Shown piece by piece: positions 45,911 to 54,900 of a DNA stretch of 64,000 nucleotides; positions within the stretch are counted from its first letter, which is position 1; each line of letters begins with the position of its first letter. The position numbers and the translations under genes were made by a program. The notes under the pieces were generated by a model. That model saw nothing but the letters and a program-made list of their open reading frames with translations, had not been told where the DNA came from and searched no databases. This DNA is from Janthinobacterium tructae (GTDB taxonomy: Bacteria; Pseudomonadota; Gammaproteobacteria; Burkholderiales; Burkholderiaceae_D): the NCBI RefSeq assembly GCF_006517255.1, contig NZ_CP041185.1, forward strand, positions 2,790,001 to 2,854,000. The letters are read 5' to 3'.

Positions 45911-46068
45911 GAGCCTGTCCCAGTAGATGAATACATCCCCTGCTGGCGCCCCTCAGAAGCGGGGACTGCGTTGATCGTCGTCGCGTGGCTCGCCACGCGT
46001 CCTCCTCACGCCTTGTCCACACTCCTGATGAACTGCCAGCAGAAGACGCTCCCTACTGGGATAGGCTC
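45911..46068. mobile_element. 158-bp MITE with 16-bp terminal inverted repeats
   Basis: The ends GAGCCTGTCCCAGTAG (45911-45926) and CTACTGGGATAGGCTC (46053-46068) are inverted repeats with 15 of 16 bases matching. Both flanks read TTA (45908-45910 and 46069-46071), a 3-bp target duplication of the TNA type made by some IS5-family elements. An internal perfect hairpin GCGTGGC-TC-GCCACGC is present and no coding capacity is seen. The right-hand TTA is also the stop codon (TAA, minus strand) of the neighbouring gene. Confidence 0.7.
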
Positions 46069-48102
46069 TTAATCCCCTTCGTACACGAGGAAATGCAGCC
46101 GGTCATAAAACAGGCTGTAGGCATAGTCGAACGTGCCCACGCTGCGAAATCCCTTGTGCCGATACACGTGCAGCGCTTCGCTCTTTTCCCATACCGTCAA
46201 GCTGATGCGCGCGCAGCCCTTGCGGCTGGCCAGGTCGCGGATGGCATGGAACATTTGCCTGAATAAACCCTGACCCCGGTATTTCTCGTCGATGGCCAGG
46301 CTGCTGACGAAACAGTCGTCGGCGCGCGCATGTGCAAGCACGAAGGCGTCATACGCATCGTCGAGCGCCTTCATGTCGTCGCGGTAATATGAAACGGCGC
46401 CGCAGGCCTGAAACTCGTCCATCGTCGCGGCCGTGAAAAAGCCGATGAAGCGCCCATCCTCGTCATGCAAGCCATGGATGTGCGCCAGATACGGGTCGAT
46501 GTTCTGCCGCCGCTGCAGTTCGACGAACTGCAGATTGAGTTTATTACCGAACGAACAGTATTCCAGGTAACTGGTGGCAAACAGCAATTTGGCCATGCGG
46601 TTCTTCGTCTCGTCACCCAGCAGTTCGCCCGCCACCAGCTTGAGCGGCGCATGCGACAACAAGTCCGCCTGCGCCTCGTCGCCCAACGGCGCGGTATCGC
46701 CGATGGCCGGCATGCGGCTGCCGTGGCGGCCCACGGTGGGGCGCCAGAAAGCGCCAGCGGCAATATGCTGCGAACGGTGGGCCAGCAGGTAGCGGCAAAA
46801 GACGGCATTCACGCGGTCCAGCTGCGGGTCGTCCGACAGCACCGAGTAATAGTGGAAGTGATCGATATCCGCCCGCAGCTGGGCCGCATACGCCATGCGC
46901 GGCACTTCCTCGATGTCGAACACGTCGACGATGTCGGGCAGGCGCAAAGGATCGTCGAGTTGCCAGTCGAGTTCATCGAGCCGTGCCACGCAGCGCGCAT
47001 ACGCGCACCGTTCCTCGTCGCTCAAGGGGATGTGCATGTCGGTAATGATATCGTCCAGCAAACGCATGCCGCGGATGCCGCCCGCCACCGCCTCCCGCAC
47101 GCCGTCATACAGCACGCAATAGCGCTGGTAGAACTCGGCATGGCTGAGCAGAGTCACGCCCAGGTTTTTCTTCCATTCGGCATAGAACTGGCCGAACAGC
47201 TGCGCTTCAAATTGCGGGCAGGAACGGGGAATTTCCCCATCGATACCCGCATACGCGAGGTTCACATTGCGCTGGATCACACGCAGCGCGGCGTCGTTCT
47301 TCTTGGCAATCAACATGCCCGTTTCATCGAGAAACAGATTCATCCAGCTGACATGCCGGCGCTCTTCGCTGTCATCAGCGTTGCGCTGGAAGTAGTCGGG
47401 CACTTCCGGCGTCATCAGGAAAATCGTCGCCGGATTGTGCGGGATCGTATCGACATCCATGTACATGCCGCCGTATTCGCACATGATGAGGATGCGGAAA
47501 TAATCGGACAGGGTGGCGAAGTAGCGCTGCGTATGCAGGGTATCGAGGATATCGAAGCGGGCAGGTGCGAAATCGAGCGCCAGCGCGCGCAGCGAGTTGA
47601 TATGCAGCGTCGTGCCGCCGATGGCGTAGCGGCCTATCGTGTAGCGCCCGGCACCGCCCGTGGGGCTGAAACGCGCGTCATGGCGCAGCTGCTGCGCATC
47701 CCAGACCCACAGGATGGAGACATACGGCGCGCCGCCGTTGTGCCGCACCTCGTCGAGCGCCGCACCCCACTGCTGAATCGCTTCACAGGCGATGGCCGGC
47801 AGCGGCCCGCCCATCCAGATGCGGTGCAGGTAGCGCTCGTCGTCGCCCAGCGCGCGCGTGGGAATGCAGCTGAGTGAGGAGCAGCTTGCCGCATTAAAAT
47901 ACGTAAAATTGCCGGCGACAAAGCTGCGCAGGGCGGCGATGCCCGCCTGGTGCTCTGCGGCCAGCTGCGCCAAATCAATGCCGGCCGGCCGGACATCGGC
48001 CAGGGTGATGTAATCGAGTTTCAGCCGGTGGATGCGGAACTCGTATTCCAGGCTGAAAATCTTTGCTTGATCGTGTTTCGAGGCCAGGTCATCTATTTTC
48101 AT
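46069..48102 (-). CDS. Toxin-like DXD glycosyltransferase fused to a GNAT acetyltransferase
   Basis: A 677-aa fusion. The N-terminal part (about 85-440) resembles the DXD-type sugar transferases that include the catalytic domain of large clostridial toxins. It has HRIWMGGPLP (93-102), ATLSDYFRILIMCEYGGMYM and the metal-binding DVD (216-218) in MDVDTIPHN. The C-terminal part (about 540-677) is a GNAT domain with the acetyl-CoA loop YRGQGLFRQM (608-617) and ALHVYRHKGFRSVG. No signal peptide is visible. It lies 83 nt downstream of an MFS transporter gene on the same strand. It might build and acylate an exported metabolite, or be an effector. Function is unknown. The MITE abuts its stop codon. 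Confidence 0.8.
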   Translation of the reverse strand: MKIDDLASKHDQAKIFSLEYEFRIHRLKLDYITLADVRPAGIDLAQLAAEHQAGIAALRSFVAGNFTYFNAASCSSLSCIPTRALGDDERYLHRIWMGGPLPAIACEAIQQWGAALDEVRHNGGAPYVSILWVWDAQQLRHDARFSPTGGAGRYTIGRYAIGGTTLHINSLRALALDFAPARFDILDTLHTQRYFATLSDYFRILIMCEYGGMYMDVDTIPHNPATIFLMTPEVPDYFQRNADDSEERRHVSWMNLFLDETGMLIAKKNDAALRVIQRNVNLAYAGIDGEIPRSCPQFEAQLFGQFYAEWKKNLGVTLLSHAEFYQRYCVLYDGVREAVAGGIRGMRLLDDIITDMHIPLSDEERCAYARCVARLDELDWQLDDPLRLPDIVDVFDIEEVPRMAYAAQLRADIDHFHYYSVLSDDPQLDRVNAVFCRYLLAHRSQHIAAGAFWRPTVGRHGSRMPAIGDTAPLGDEAQADLLSHAPLKLVAGELLGDETKNRMAKLLFATSYLEYCSFGNKLNLQFVELQRRQNIDPYLAHIHGLHDEDGRFIGFFTAATMDEFQACGAVSYYRDDMKALDDAYDAFVLAHARADDCFVSSLAIDEKYRGQGLFRQMFHAIRDLASRKGCARISLTVWEKSEALHVYRHKGFRSVGTFDYAYSLFYDRLHFLVYEGD

Positions 48103-48185
48103 GGGCGCACCATCTTTCGCAGGAGAGTGTCAATCAACGTCGCAGGAGGTAAAACAAGGGCGGGAACATGCGCAGCGTGGCGCCA

Positions 48186-49400
48186 TCAGTGCCGGGCCAG
48201 CCGCACCTCGCTTTGCCGGCGCCCCGCCATGCCCCGCGTAAACAGCAGCAGGCAGGCGGCAATGACCACGATGACGGGGATATTGAGCAGCGCATACGTT
48301 TCCAGCGCATAGCCGAAGCGCTGGCACAGCACGTTGTACAGCTGCAGCCAGGCGGACAGATAAATGCAATACAGCAAGCTCATGGCGGCCGTCGTCAATG
48401 TCATCGATTCCTTGCTGGCCGTGATCGCGCTGCGGATCAGGGCGCCATTGAACAGGCCGAAGCCGATGGAATAGACAAACATGCAGGCCGCAAACACATC
48501 GACGTGGTGGCGCCCCAGGCCCGCGCCCAGCATGCCGGCCGCCGCGATCAGCCCGCCCAGGCGCAGCAGATGGACGAGCGGGAAATCCTGGCGCAGGCGC
48601 TGGATGGCGATGCTGCTGAGGACAAAGCCCGACAAAATCACGCATTGCAGCGCGATATACGTGGCGTAGGAGGCGCCCATCTCCTGCAGCACGAAGAGGG
48701 GCGAAAAGCCGATCCAGGCCGTCAGGGGCACGGTGGCCAGCCCGGCCGTGAACATGCCGAACATGAAGCGTCCGTTGCTGAAAATGGCGGCATAGCTGCG
48801 CACGATGGCGCGGCCATCCAGGCGCGGCTGTGTCGCCGTCGTGCGCGGCATGCTCTTGAACAGACCCAGCAGGGACAGCAGCGCCAGCAGGCCGGAGAGG
48901 AAAAACACGTAGCGCCAGTCGAGCCGGCTGATGATGGCGCTGCCGAGGATGGGGCCGGCCAGCGGCGCGAGGATGGTGGTGCTCGACAGAATGCTGCTGA
49001 GCTTGACGGCCGCCATGTCATCGAACAGTTCATGGATCATGGCATAGCCGATGAAAATGAAGCAGCAGCCCATGCCCTGGATGAAGCGCAGGGCGAGAAA
49101 TTGCTCGATGGAATTGGCAAATGGCACGGCCAAGGTGGCCAGCAAGAACAAGGTATTGCCAGTCAGCACCAGCTTGCGCTTGCCGATCGTGTCGGCCAGG
49201 GGCCCAAGGAAAATCTGCAGAGAACTGCCGCCCAGCAGATACAGGCTCAGGGACAGGGGGACGAATTTTGCCTCCGCCTGGAACTCGTCGACGATGCCCA
49301 GCATGGCCGGCATGATCATGTCGTTCGACAGATAGATATTCAGTTCAAAGACGAGGAAAAACGCAAAAAACCACAGCAACTGCCTGGACTGGATGGACAT
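48186..49400 (-). CDS. MFS multidrug/metabolite exporter (Bcr/CflA-MdfA-like)
   Basis: A 404-aa transporter with about 12 membrane spans. The start MSIQSRQLLWFFAFFLVFEL has GGAA 6 nt upstream; the longer frame adds 23 unlikely residues. Signature blocks are LNIYLSNDMIMPAMLGIVDE (the embedded acidic residue is a drug-exporter feature), FLGPLADTIGKRKLVLTGNT (motif A) and TTILAPLAGPILGSAIISR (motif C, antiporter). It precedes the glycosyltransferase-GNAT gene, probably in one operon. Export of the product of that enzyme, or self-resistance, is a reasonable guess. A candidate operator lies upstream at 49485-49507. Confidence 0.88.
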   Translation of the reverse strand: MSIQSRQLLWFFAFFLVFELNIYLSNDMIMPAMLGIVDEFQAEAKFVPLSLSLYLLGGSSLQIFLGPLADTIGKRKLVLTGNTLFLLATLAVPFANSIEQFLALRFIQGMGCCFIFIGYAMIHELFDDMAAVKLSSILSSTTILAPLAGPILGSAIISRLDWRYVFFLSGLLALLSLLGLFKSMPRTTATQPRLDGRAIVRSYAAIFSNGRFMFGMFTAGLATVPLTAWIGFSPLFVLQEMGASYATYIALQCVILSGFVLSSIAIQRLRQDFPLVHLLRLGGLIAAAGMLGAGLGRHHVDVFAACMFVYSIGFGLFNGALIRSAITASKESMTLTTAAMSLLYCIYLSAWLQLYNVLCQRFGYALETYALLNIPVIVVIAACLLLFTRGMAGRRQSEVRLARH

Positions 49401-49484
49401 GGTGCGTTCCGTAACGTGGGTGGCTGCCGTCAGTGCGTGCCGGTCGTCGGGGCATGGGACGGCGGACACGGATCACACTGAAAA

Positions 49485-49507
49485 TGTGTACCAATTGTAT
49501 ACCAGTT
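49485..49507 (-). promoter_or_regulatory. Candidate operator/promoter upstream of the MFS gene
   Basis: The sequence TGTACCAATTGTATACCA holds two TRTACCA repeats spaced 11 bp. On the minus strand it reads TGGTATACAATTGGTACA, with a TATACA that could serve as a -10. It lies about 85 nt upstream of the exporter start. The pattern is like GntR-type operators, but no regulator gene is adjacent. Confidence 0.3.
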
Positions 49508-49648
49508 AGGGGTTTTATCGCCTGTTTTTGTGATTTTTAAATACCGCAGCAATACCACTTGAAAAATGGAAGGCAGCACGGCATGCGCTGCCGTTGCCGA
49601 GGAGGGCACGGCCGGCGATGGGAAAAGGGAGAAGCGATGCGTACCAGT

Positions 49649-49679
49649 GCCTGCCGCGCCGTTGCGGCGCGCGGCAGGC
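49649..49679 (-). terminator. Hairpin after the PHB-type esterase gene
   Basis: GCCTGCCGCGC (49649-49659) and GCGCGGCAGGC (49669-49679) form an 11-bp stem just past the esterase stop codon. No U-run follows on the minus strand, so termination would need help. Confidence 0.4.
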
Positions 49680-49683
49680 TGGC

Positions 49684-50889
49684 TTAGCGGCGGCGGTGGC
49701 TGGCGAAGAAATCGAGCAGCATCTTGCTGGCGTCGGGCTTGGCCTTGTCATTGAACGGCAGGCTGGCGTCGCCGCCGCTCCACGCGTGTTCAAGGTGCTC
49801 GACCTGCGCCACGCGCAGCAGCACCTCCTGGCCCACCTGATAATCGTGCAGCGCATACGCATGGGCCGGATTGCGCCCGCCCGCAGCGCCGCCCGGCAGG
49901 CGCTGCGCCGTCACCAGCGTATCGGCTGGCAGGCGGTTCACGCGCACGCTCTGGCGCACCAGCTGCGTCTGGTTGATGGGCCGCACCACCTTGTCGGCCA
50001 GCCCTTGCAGCAGGATGGTCGGCAGGCGCGGAAACGCGGGCTGGCGCGCCAGCACTTCATCGATGGCCGCATCGGCGCGGGCGGCAGCGCCATGCTGCAT
50101 CACGCCCAGCGCGCCGATCAGGTTATGCCCGGCGCCAAACACGGGCCCCGAATGCAGGCCCAGCGCGGCAAACAGATGGGGATGGTTCAGGGCCACGATA
50201 TGCGCCATGCCGGCGCCGGCGGAAATGCCGCAGATATAGATGCGCGCGCGGTCGATCGCGTAGCGGGCCGCCACCTGTTCGATGGCGCCGACGATCAGGC
50301 GCACATCGCCGCCGCCCTCCTGCGTCAGCTTGTCGTACCACTTCCAGCAGCGGCGCGCATGCGAACGCAGCGATTGCTGCGGATACAGCACGGCATAGCC
50401 CTTGCGTTCGGCCAGGCGGTTCATGCGTGTGCCTTCGGCAAACTGCGTGGCGCTCTGTTCGCAGCCGTGCAGCATCACCAGCAGCGGCCGGCCCCGGCTG
50501 CGCATGGCGACGCTGGGCGCCTTTTCGGGCAGGTACAGAAAATACGCCAGGCGCCGGCCCGGCAACTGTCCCAGCTCCGGCAACGGCGCATAGTGGGCGG
50601 CCAGCCACTTGCCCGGCGGAGGCGCCGTTCGCTTGCGCACGCGCGGGGGCGACAGGGGCGTGGCAAACGGTGCCAGTGCGGGCACGGCGTCGCTGGCAGG
50701 CCTGGCGCGCGGCGTCGGCCTGGGCTTGGCCACGGTCTTGCTGCGGGGTTTGGGTTTGGGTTTGGGTTTAGGCGTGGGCTTGGCCGGCACGGGCCCGAAC
50801 AGCACCTTGGCCAGTTTGGTCGCCGTGCGCTGCTGCGCCTTGCCGGCGCGCAATAGCCCGCGCAGCCACTTGGTGGCAGGCTTCACCAT
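49684..50889 (-). CDS. PHB-depolymerase-family esterase
   Basis: A 401-aa serine esterase. The start MVKPATKWLRGLLRAGKAQQ at 50889 fits the family; ATGs at 50943, 50985 and 51063 would extend it with no supporting ribosome site. A Lys-Pro repeat linker (PKPKPKPKPR, about residues 38-50) joins the N-terminus to the hydrolase. The catalytic domain (about 110-400) has PLLVMLHGCEQSATQFAEGT (oxyanion), the Ser nucleophile in YICGISAGAGMAHIVAL, an Asp in LQGLADKVVRP and a His near EHLEHAWSGGD. Family members cleave poly(3-hydroxybutyrate) or feruloyl-type esters. No secretion signal is obvious, so it may act on intracellular granules. Confidence 0.85.
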   Translation of the reverse strand: MVKPATKWLRGLLRAGKAQQRTATKLAKVLFGPVPAKPTPKPKPKPKPRSKTVAKPRPTPRARPASDAVPALAPFATPLSPPRVRKRTAPPPGKWLAAHYAPLPELGQLPGRRLAYFLYLPEKAPSVAMRSRGRPLLVMLHGCEQSATQFAEGTRMNRLAERKGYAVLYPQQSLRSHARRCWKWYDKLTQEGGGDVRLIVGAIEQVAARYAIDRARIYICGISAGAGMAHIVALNHPHLFAALGLHSGPVFGAGHNLIGALGVMQHGAAARADAAIDEVLARQPAFPRLPTILLQGLADKVVRPINQTQLVRQSVRVNRLPADTLVTAQRLPGGAAGGRNPAHAYALHDYQVGQEVLLRVAQVEHLEHAWSGGDASLPFNDKAKPDASKMLLDFFASHRRR

Positions 50890-51128
50890 GGCAAGTGGCG
50901 CGCGTGTCGTGGTGGAGCGTACCGCCAGTTCATCCCTCTGCATCGTTGCATCGTCAGCATGTGCGGCCTCCTCCGTAGAACGCATAGAGTACCGCAATTG
51001 GCGGACAACACCGTACGTTTGCGCACGGATAAAAGTGCCGCAGGTACCATTGAGGCAGATCAAGCGTGACCTTGGGCGTATGCTTACGCTAGGTGTTCGA
51101 TCAGCATTTCACCAGAGGAGAAAACATC

Positions 51129-51698
51129 ATGAGCTATCTGGACCGCGACATCCTGGGCATGTACCGCAACCACGACGGCCCGGGGCCGGCCCTGATGGGG
51201 GCCGACACCCTGCTCGGCGACGATGTCTACAATCACAGCGACGAGGAACTGGGCGACATCAAGGAAATCATGCTCGACATGCGCACGGGCCAGATTGCCT
51301 ATGCCGTACTGTCCTTCGGCGGCATACTGGGCATGGGCGACAAGCTGTTTGCCGTGCCCTGGGAACGCCTGACCCTGGACCCCGTCAACAAGCGCTTCCT
51401 GCTGAACGTGGAAAAAAACCAGCTGAAAGACGCACCCGGTTTCGACAAGAACAACTGGCCCGACATGGGCAGCGAGGCGTGGAACCAGCAGATGGAAGCG
51501 TTCTATGGCAGCGGCACGCGCTATGGCAGCGGTGTCATGGCAGCAGGACGCATGCCATCGGGCAGCGACCTGCGCGGCGGTGCCAGCTTGCAATCGGGCA
51601 GCGACGGCAGCATGTCCGGCACCTCCATGAGCGGCAGCCGCGCCGGCACGGGCAGCAGCCAGGGCGGCTCGCGCTCATCGCTCAGCGATGATGAGTAG
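51129..51698 (+). CDS. PRC-barrel protein with Gly/Ser-rich tail
   Basis: A 189-aa protein whose ATG at 51129 is preceded by AGAGGAG. Residues 1-115 closely match the PRC-barrel protein at 8008 (MSYLDRDILGMYRNHDGPGP, GADTLLGDDVYNHSDEELGD, KLFAVPWERLTLDPVNKRFL). The last 60 residues are a Gly/Ser-rich disordered tail (MSGTSMSGSRAGTGSSQGGS) absent from the other copy. It lies divergent from the esterase gene and is followed by a compound repeat. The two proteins are paralogs, probably with shared stress-related function; the tail may localise or aggregate this one. Confidence 0.85.
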   Translation: MSYLDRDILGMYRNHDGPGPALMGADTLLGDDVYNHSDEELGDIKEIMLDMRTGQIAYAVLSFGGILGMGDKLFAVPWERLTLDPVNKRFLLNVEKNQLKDAPGFDKNNWPDMGSEAWNQQMEAFYGSGTRYGSGVMAAGRMPSGSDLRGGASLQSGSDGSMSGTSMSGSRAGTGSSQGGSRSSLSDDE

Positions 51699-51706
51699 AT
51701 AGAACC

Positions 51707-51760
51707 TAGGTCGGGTAGGTCAGGTAGGTCGGGTAGGTCGGGTAGGTCGGGTAGGTCGGA
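51707..51760. repeat. Six tandem copies of a 9-bp repeat
   Basis: TAGGTCGGG-like units repeat six times: 51707, 51716 (TAGGTCAGG), 51725, 51734, 51743 and 51752 (TAGGTCGGA). The unit equals the outer end of the long inverted repeat that follows, so the array may have grown by slippage from that end. It lies just after the PRC-barrel stop codon. Confidence 0.9.
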
Positions 51761-51926
51761 TTAGCGGCGCAGCCGCGTAATCCGACACCACCAGCGGCAT
51801 GGTTAACACCGCCAAACCACCAAACCGCCAAACCGTTACCCCGGCCGACACCACTAACACCGCACCACCGTCGCGCCAACGATGGTGTCGGATTACGCGT
51901 GGCTTCGCCCCGCTCATCCGACCTAC
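51751..51926. repeat. Long interrupted palindrome between convergent genes
   Basis: Outer arms GTAGGTCGGAT (51751-51761) and ATCCGACCTAC (51916-51926) and inner arms CGCGTAATCCGACACCA (51774-51790) and TGGTGTCGGATTACGCG (51883-51899) are perfect inverted repeats around a 92-bp spacer. GC-rich GCGGCGCAGCCGC and GGCTTCGCC lie between the paired blocks in each arm. The right arm contains the hrpA stop codon (51923-51925). It looks like a dispersed REP/BIME-type element and may end transcription from both sides. Confidence 0.8.
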
Positions 51927-54900
51927 CGCTGCATCGATTCCCATACTTTTTGCAAGCGCTTGGCAGACACCGGCATCGGCGTGCGCAATTCCTGCGCAAA
52001 CAGCGACACGCGCAGCTCTTCCAGCATCCAGCGGAACTCGACCAGTTTCGGGTCCGTGTTCTTGCCGGCCTGGCGGTCCTTGGCCTGACGCAAATACGGC
52101 GCGGCCGCCGATTGCCATTCGGCCATCAACTTGGTGTCGCGCGCGGGGTCGGCGCGCAGTTTTTCCAGGCGCACATTGATCGCCTTCAAATAGCGGGGGA
52201 AGTGCGCCAGCTGCGTATACTCGTTTTCCGTCAGGAAGCGTTTATGCACGAGTCCCTGCAACTGCGACTGGATATCGGCCGCTGCTGCTGCAGGAATATT
52301 CTGCAGGCGCTTGGGCAAGCCGTGGAATTCCGTCAGCACTTGCGACAGCAAGCGGGCGATTTCATTGACCAGCAAGACCAGGCGCGACTTGCCTTCCGCC
52401 TGGCGCTTGGCAAACGAGGCGGCATCCAGCGGCAGCGGATCTTGCAGGCAAGCGATGTCGAGCGCCTTGTTGATGATTTGCTCGCGCAACTCTTCCTGCG
52501 AACCGAGGGCCATGAACTGCATGCCCATCTGTTGCAGGCCAGGGATGCTTTTCTCGACGTACTTGATCTGCTCCTTCATTTGCAGTGCGAACAAGCGGCG
52601 CAAACCGATCTTGTGCGTGCGCGCGGCCACGGTCGGGTCGTCAAACACTTCCAGGTCGCAATGCGTGCCCTTGTCGACCAGCGCGGGGAAGCCGATCAGG
52701 GTCAGCTTGCCCTGCACGATTTCGAGCAACTCCGGCAATTCGCCAAAGGTCCAGGCCGTCAAGCCCATGTGCTGCGAGACGGTGGCATTGCTTGACGCCG
52801 GCGCGGCAGCGGCGGACGCGCCCTTGCCTGCTGCGACTGTAGCGCTCTGCGCCTGCAGCCGCGACGCCACTTGCGCGCCCGCCACCTTGGCACCGGGCGT
52901 GCCCGTGCCCGACACGCCCGACACTTCGGCCAGTTTCTGGAAACTCTGGCGTGCCTGGCCGCCGAATTCCGCCTGCAGGGTGGCCAGGTTGCGGCCCATG
53001 TCCAACTGGCGGCCATGCTCGTCGATCACCTTGAAATTCATGAAGTGATGGGCAGGCAGGGTTTCCGGCTTGAAGTCCGTCGTCAGCACATTGATGGTGA
53101 TTTGCGTGCGGATGTCGAGGATGATGGCGTCTACAAGATCGCCGCGGCCAAACACGCCCGCTTCATGCACGCGCTCGCAGAATTTCGCCGCATAGTCAGG
53201 CAGCGGCACGCAGTGGCGACGCAGCTTTTGCGGCAAGGATTTCAATAGCAGATGCACCTTTTCCTTCAGCATGCCCGGCACCAGCCATTCGCAGCGCTCG
53301 CGCGGCAACTGGTTCAGCGCATACAGCGGCACGGATAAGGTCACGCCATCGCGCACGCTGCCCGGCTCGAAGTGGTACGTCAGGCCCATTTCCAGACCCG
53401 TCACGGACATGGTTTTCGGGAACAAGTCGGTGGTCACGCCGGCCGCCTCGTGGCGCATCAACTCTTCGCGGTTCAGATACAGCAGCTTCGGGTTCTCGCG
53501 CGTGGCTTCCTTGTGCCATTTTTCGAAACCGGCGCCATTGCACACATCAAACGGCAGCAGCTTGTCGTAGAAGGCGGCGATCAGTTCATCGTCGACCAGC
53601 ACGTCCAGGCGGCGCGACTTGTGTTCAAGGTTTTCAATGTCCTTGACCAGCTTGTGGTTGTGCGCAAAGAACGGTGCGCGCGTGTCGAAGTCGCCGCCGA
53701 CGAGGGCGTCGCGAATAAAAATTTCGCGCGCTTCCGGCAAATTGAAATTGCCGTAATTGATGCGCCGCTGGCTGTACACCACCAGCCCATACAAGGTCGC
53801 GCGTTCCGAGGCCGTCACTTGCGCCGAACGTTTTTCCCAGCGCGGCTCGCCCCACGATTTCTTCAGCAAATGTTCGCCGACTTTTTCCAGCCATTCGGGC
53901 TGGATCTGCGCCACGCAGCGCGCATACAATCGCGTGGTGTCGACCAATTCGGCCGCCATGATCCACTTGCCCGGCTTTTTCAGCAGCGAGGAACCGGGCC
54001 AGATATGGAACTTGATGCCGCGCGCGCCTAGGTAGCCCGCGCCCGGCTCGTCCTCGCCCTTGAAACCGATATTGCCCAGCAAGCCGGTCAGCAAGGCCAT
54101 GTGCAGGTTGTCATAGGTGGCCGGTGCCTCATTCAATCGCCAGCCCTGCTCCTTGACGATGGTCAGCAGCTGCGAGTGCACGTCGCGCCATTCGCGCAAG
54201 CGCATCTGTGACAGGAAGTTCGTGCGGCAATTGTCCTGCAACTGGCGGTTGGTTTTCTTGTGCTCGATGGCGGACTCGAACCAGCGCCAGATTTTCAGGT
54301 AGCTCAAGAATTCCGACTTTTCATCGGCAAACTTCTTGTGCGCCTCGTCGGCCGCCTGCTGGTGCTCCATCGGGCGGTCGCGCGGGTCTTGCACGGACAG
54401 GGCCGCGGCGACGATCAGCACTTCCGTCAGACAGGCGTTATCGAGCGCGGCCAGGATCATGCGGCCCACGCGCGGGTCCAGCGGCAGCTTGGCCAGCTTG
54501 TTGCCCAGCGGCGTGAGCTGGTTCACCTCGTCAACGGCGCCGAGTTCCTGCAGCAACTGATAACCGTCGGCCACCGCGCGCGCCAGCGGCGGCTCGATGA
54601 AGGGGAAGGTCTCCACATCCGTCAGGTGCAAGGACTTCATGCGCAGGATGACGGCGGCCAGCGAGGAGCGCAGAATTTCCGGCTCCGTGAATTTGGGCCG
54701 CAGCAGATAATCCTGCTCCTCGTACAAACGGATACACACGCCATCGGCCACGCGGCCGCAGCGCCCGGCGCGCTGGTTGGCGGCCGACTGGGCGATCGGC
54801 TCGACCTGCAATTGTTCGACTTTATTGCGGTAGCTGTAGCGTTTCACGCGCGCCAGGCCCGCGTCGACCACGTAACGGATGCCGGGCACGGTCAGCGAGG

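Noticed and set aside
51707..51926. CRISPR-like array
   Set aside because: The repeat unit is only 9 bp with no spacers, and the rest is a palindrome; no cas genes are present.
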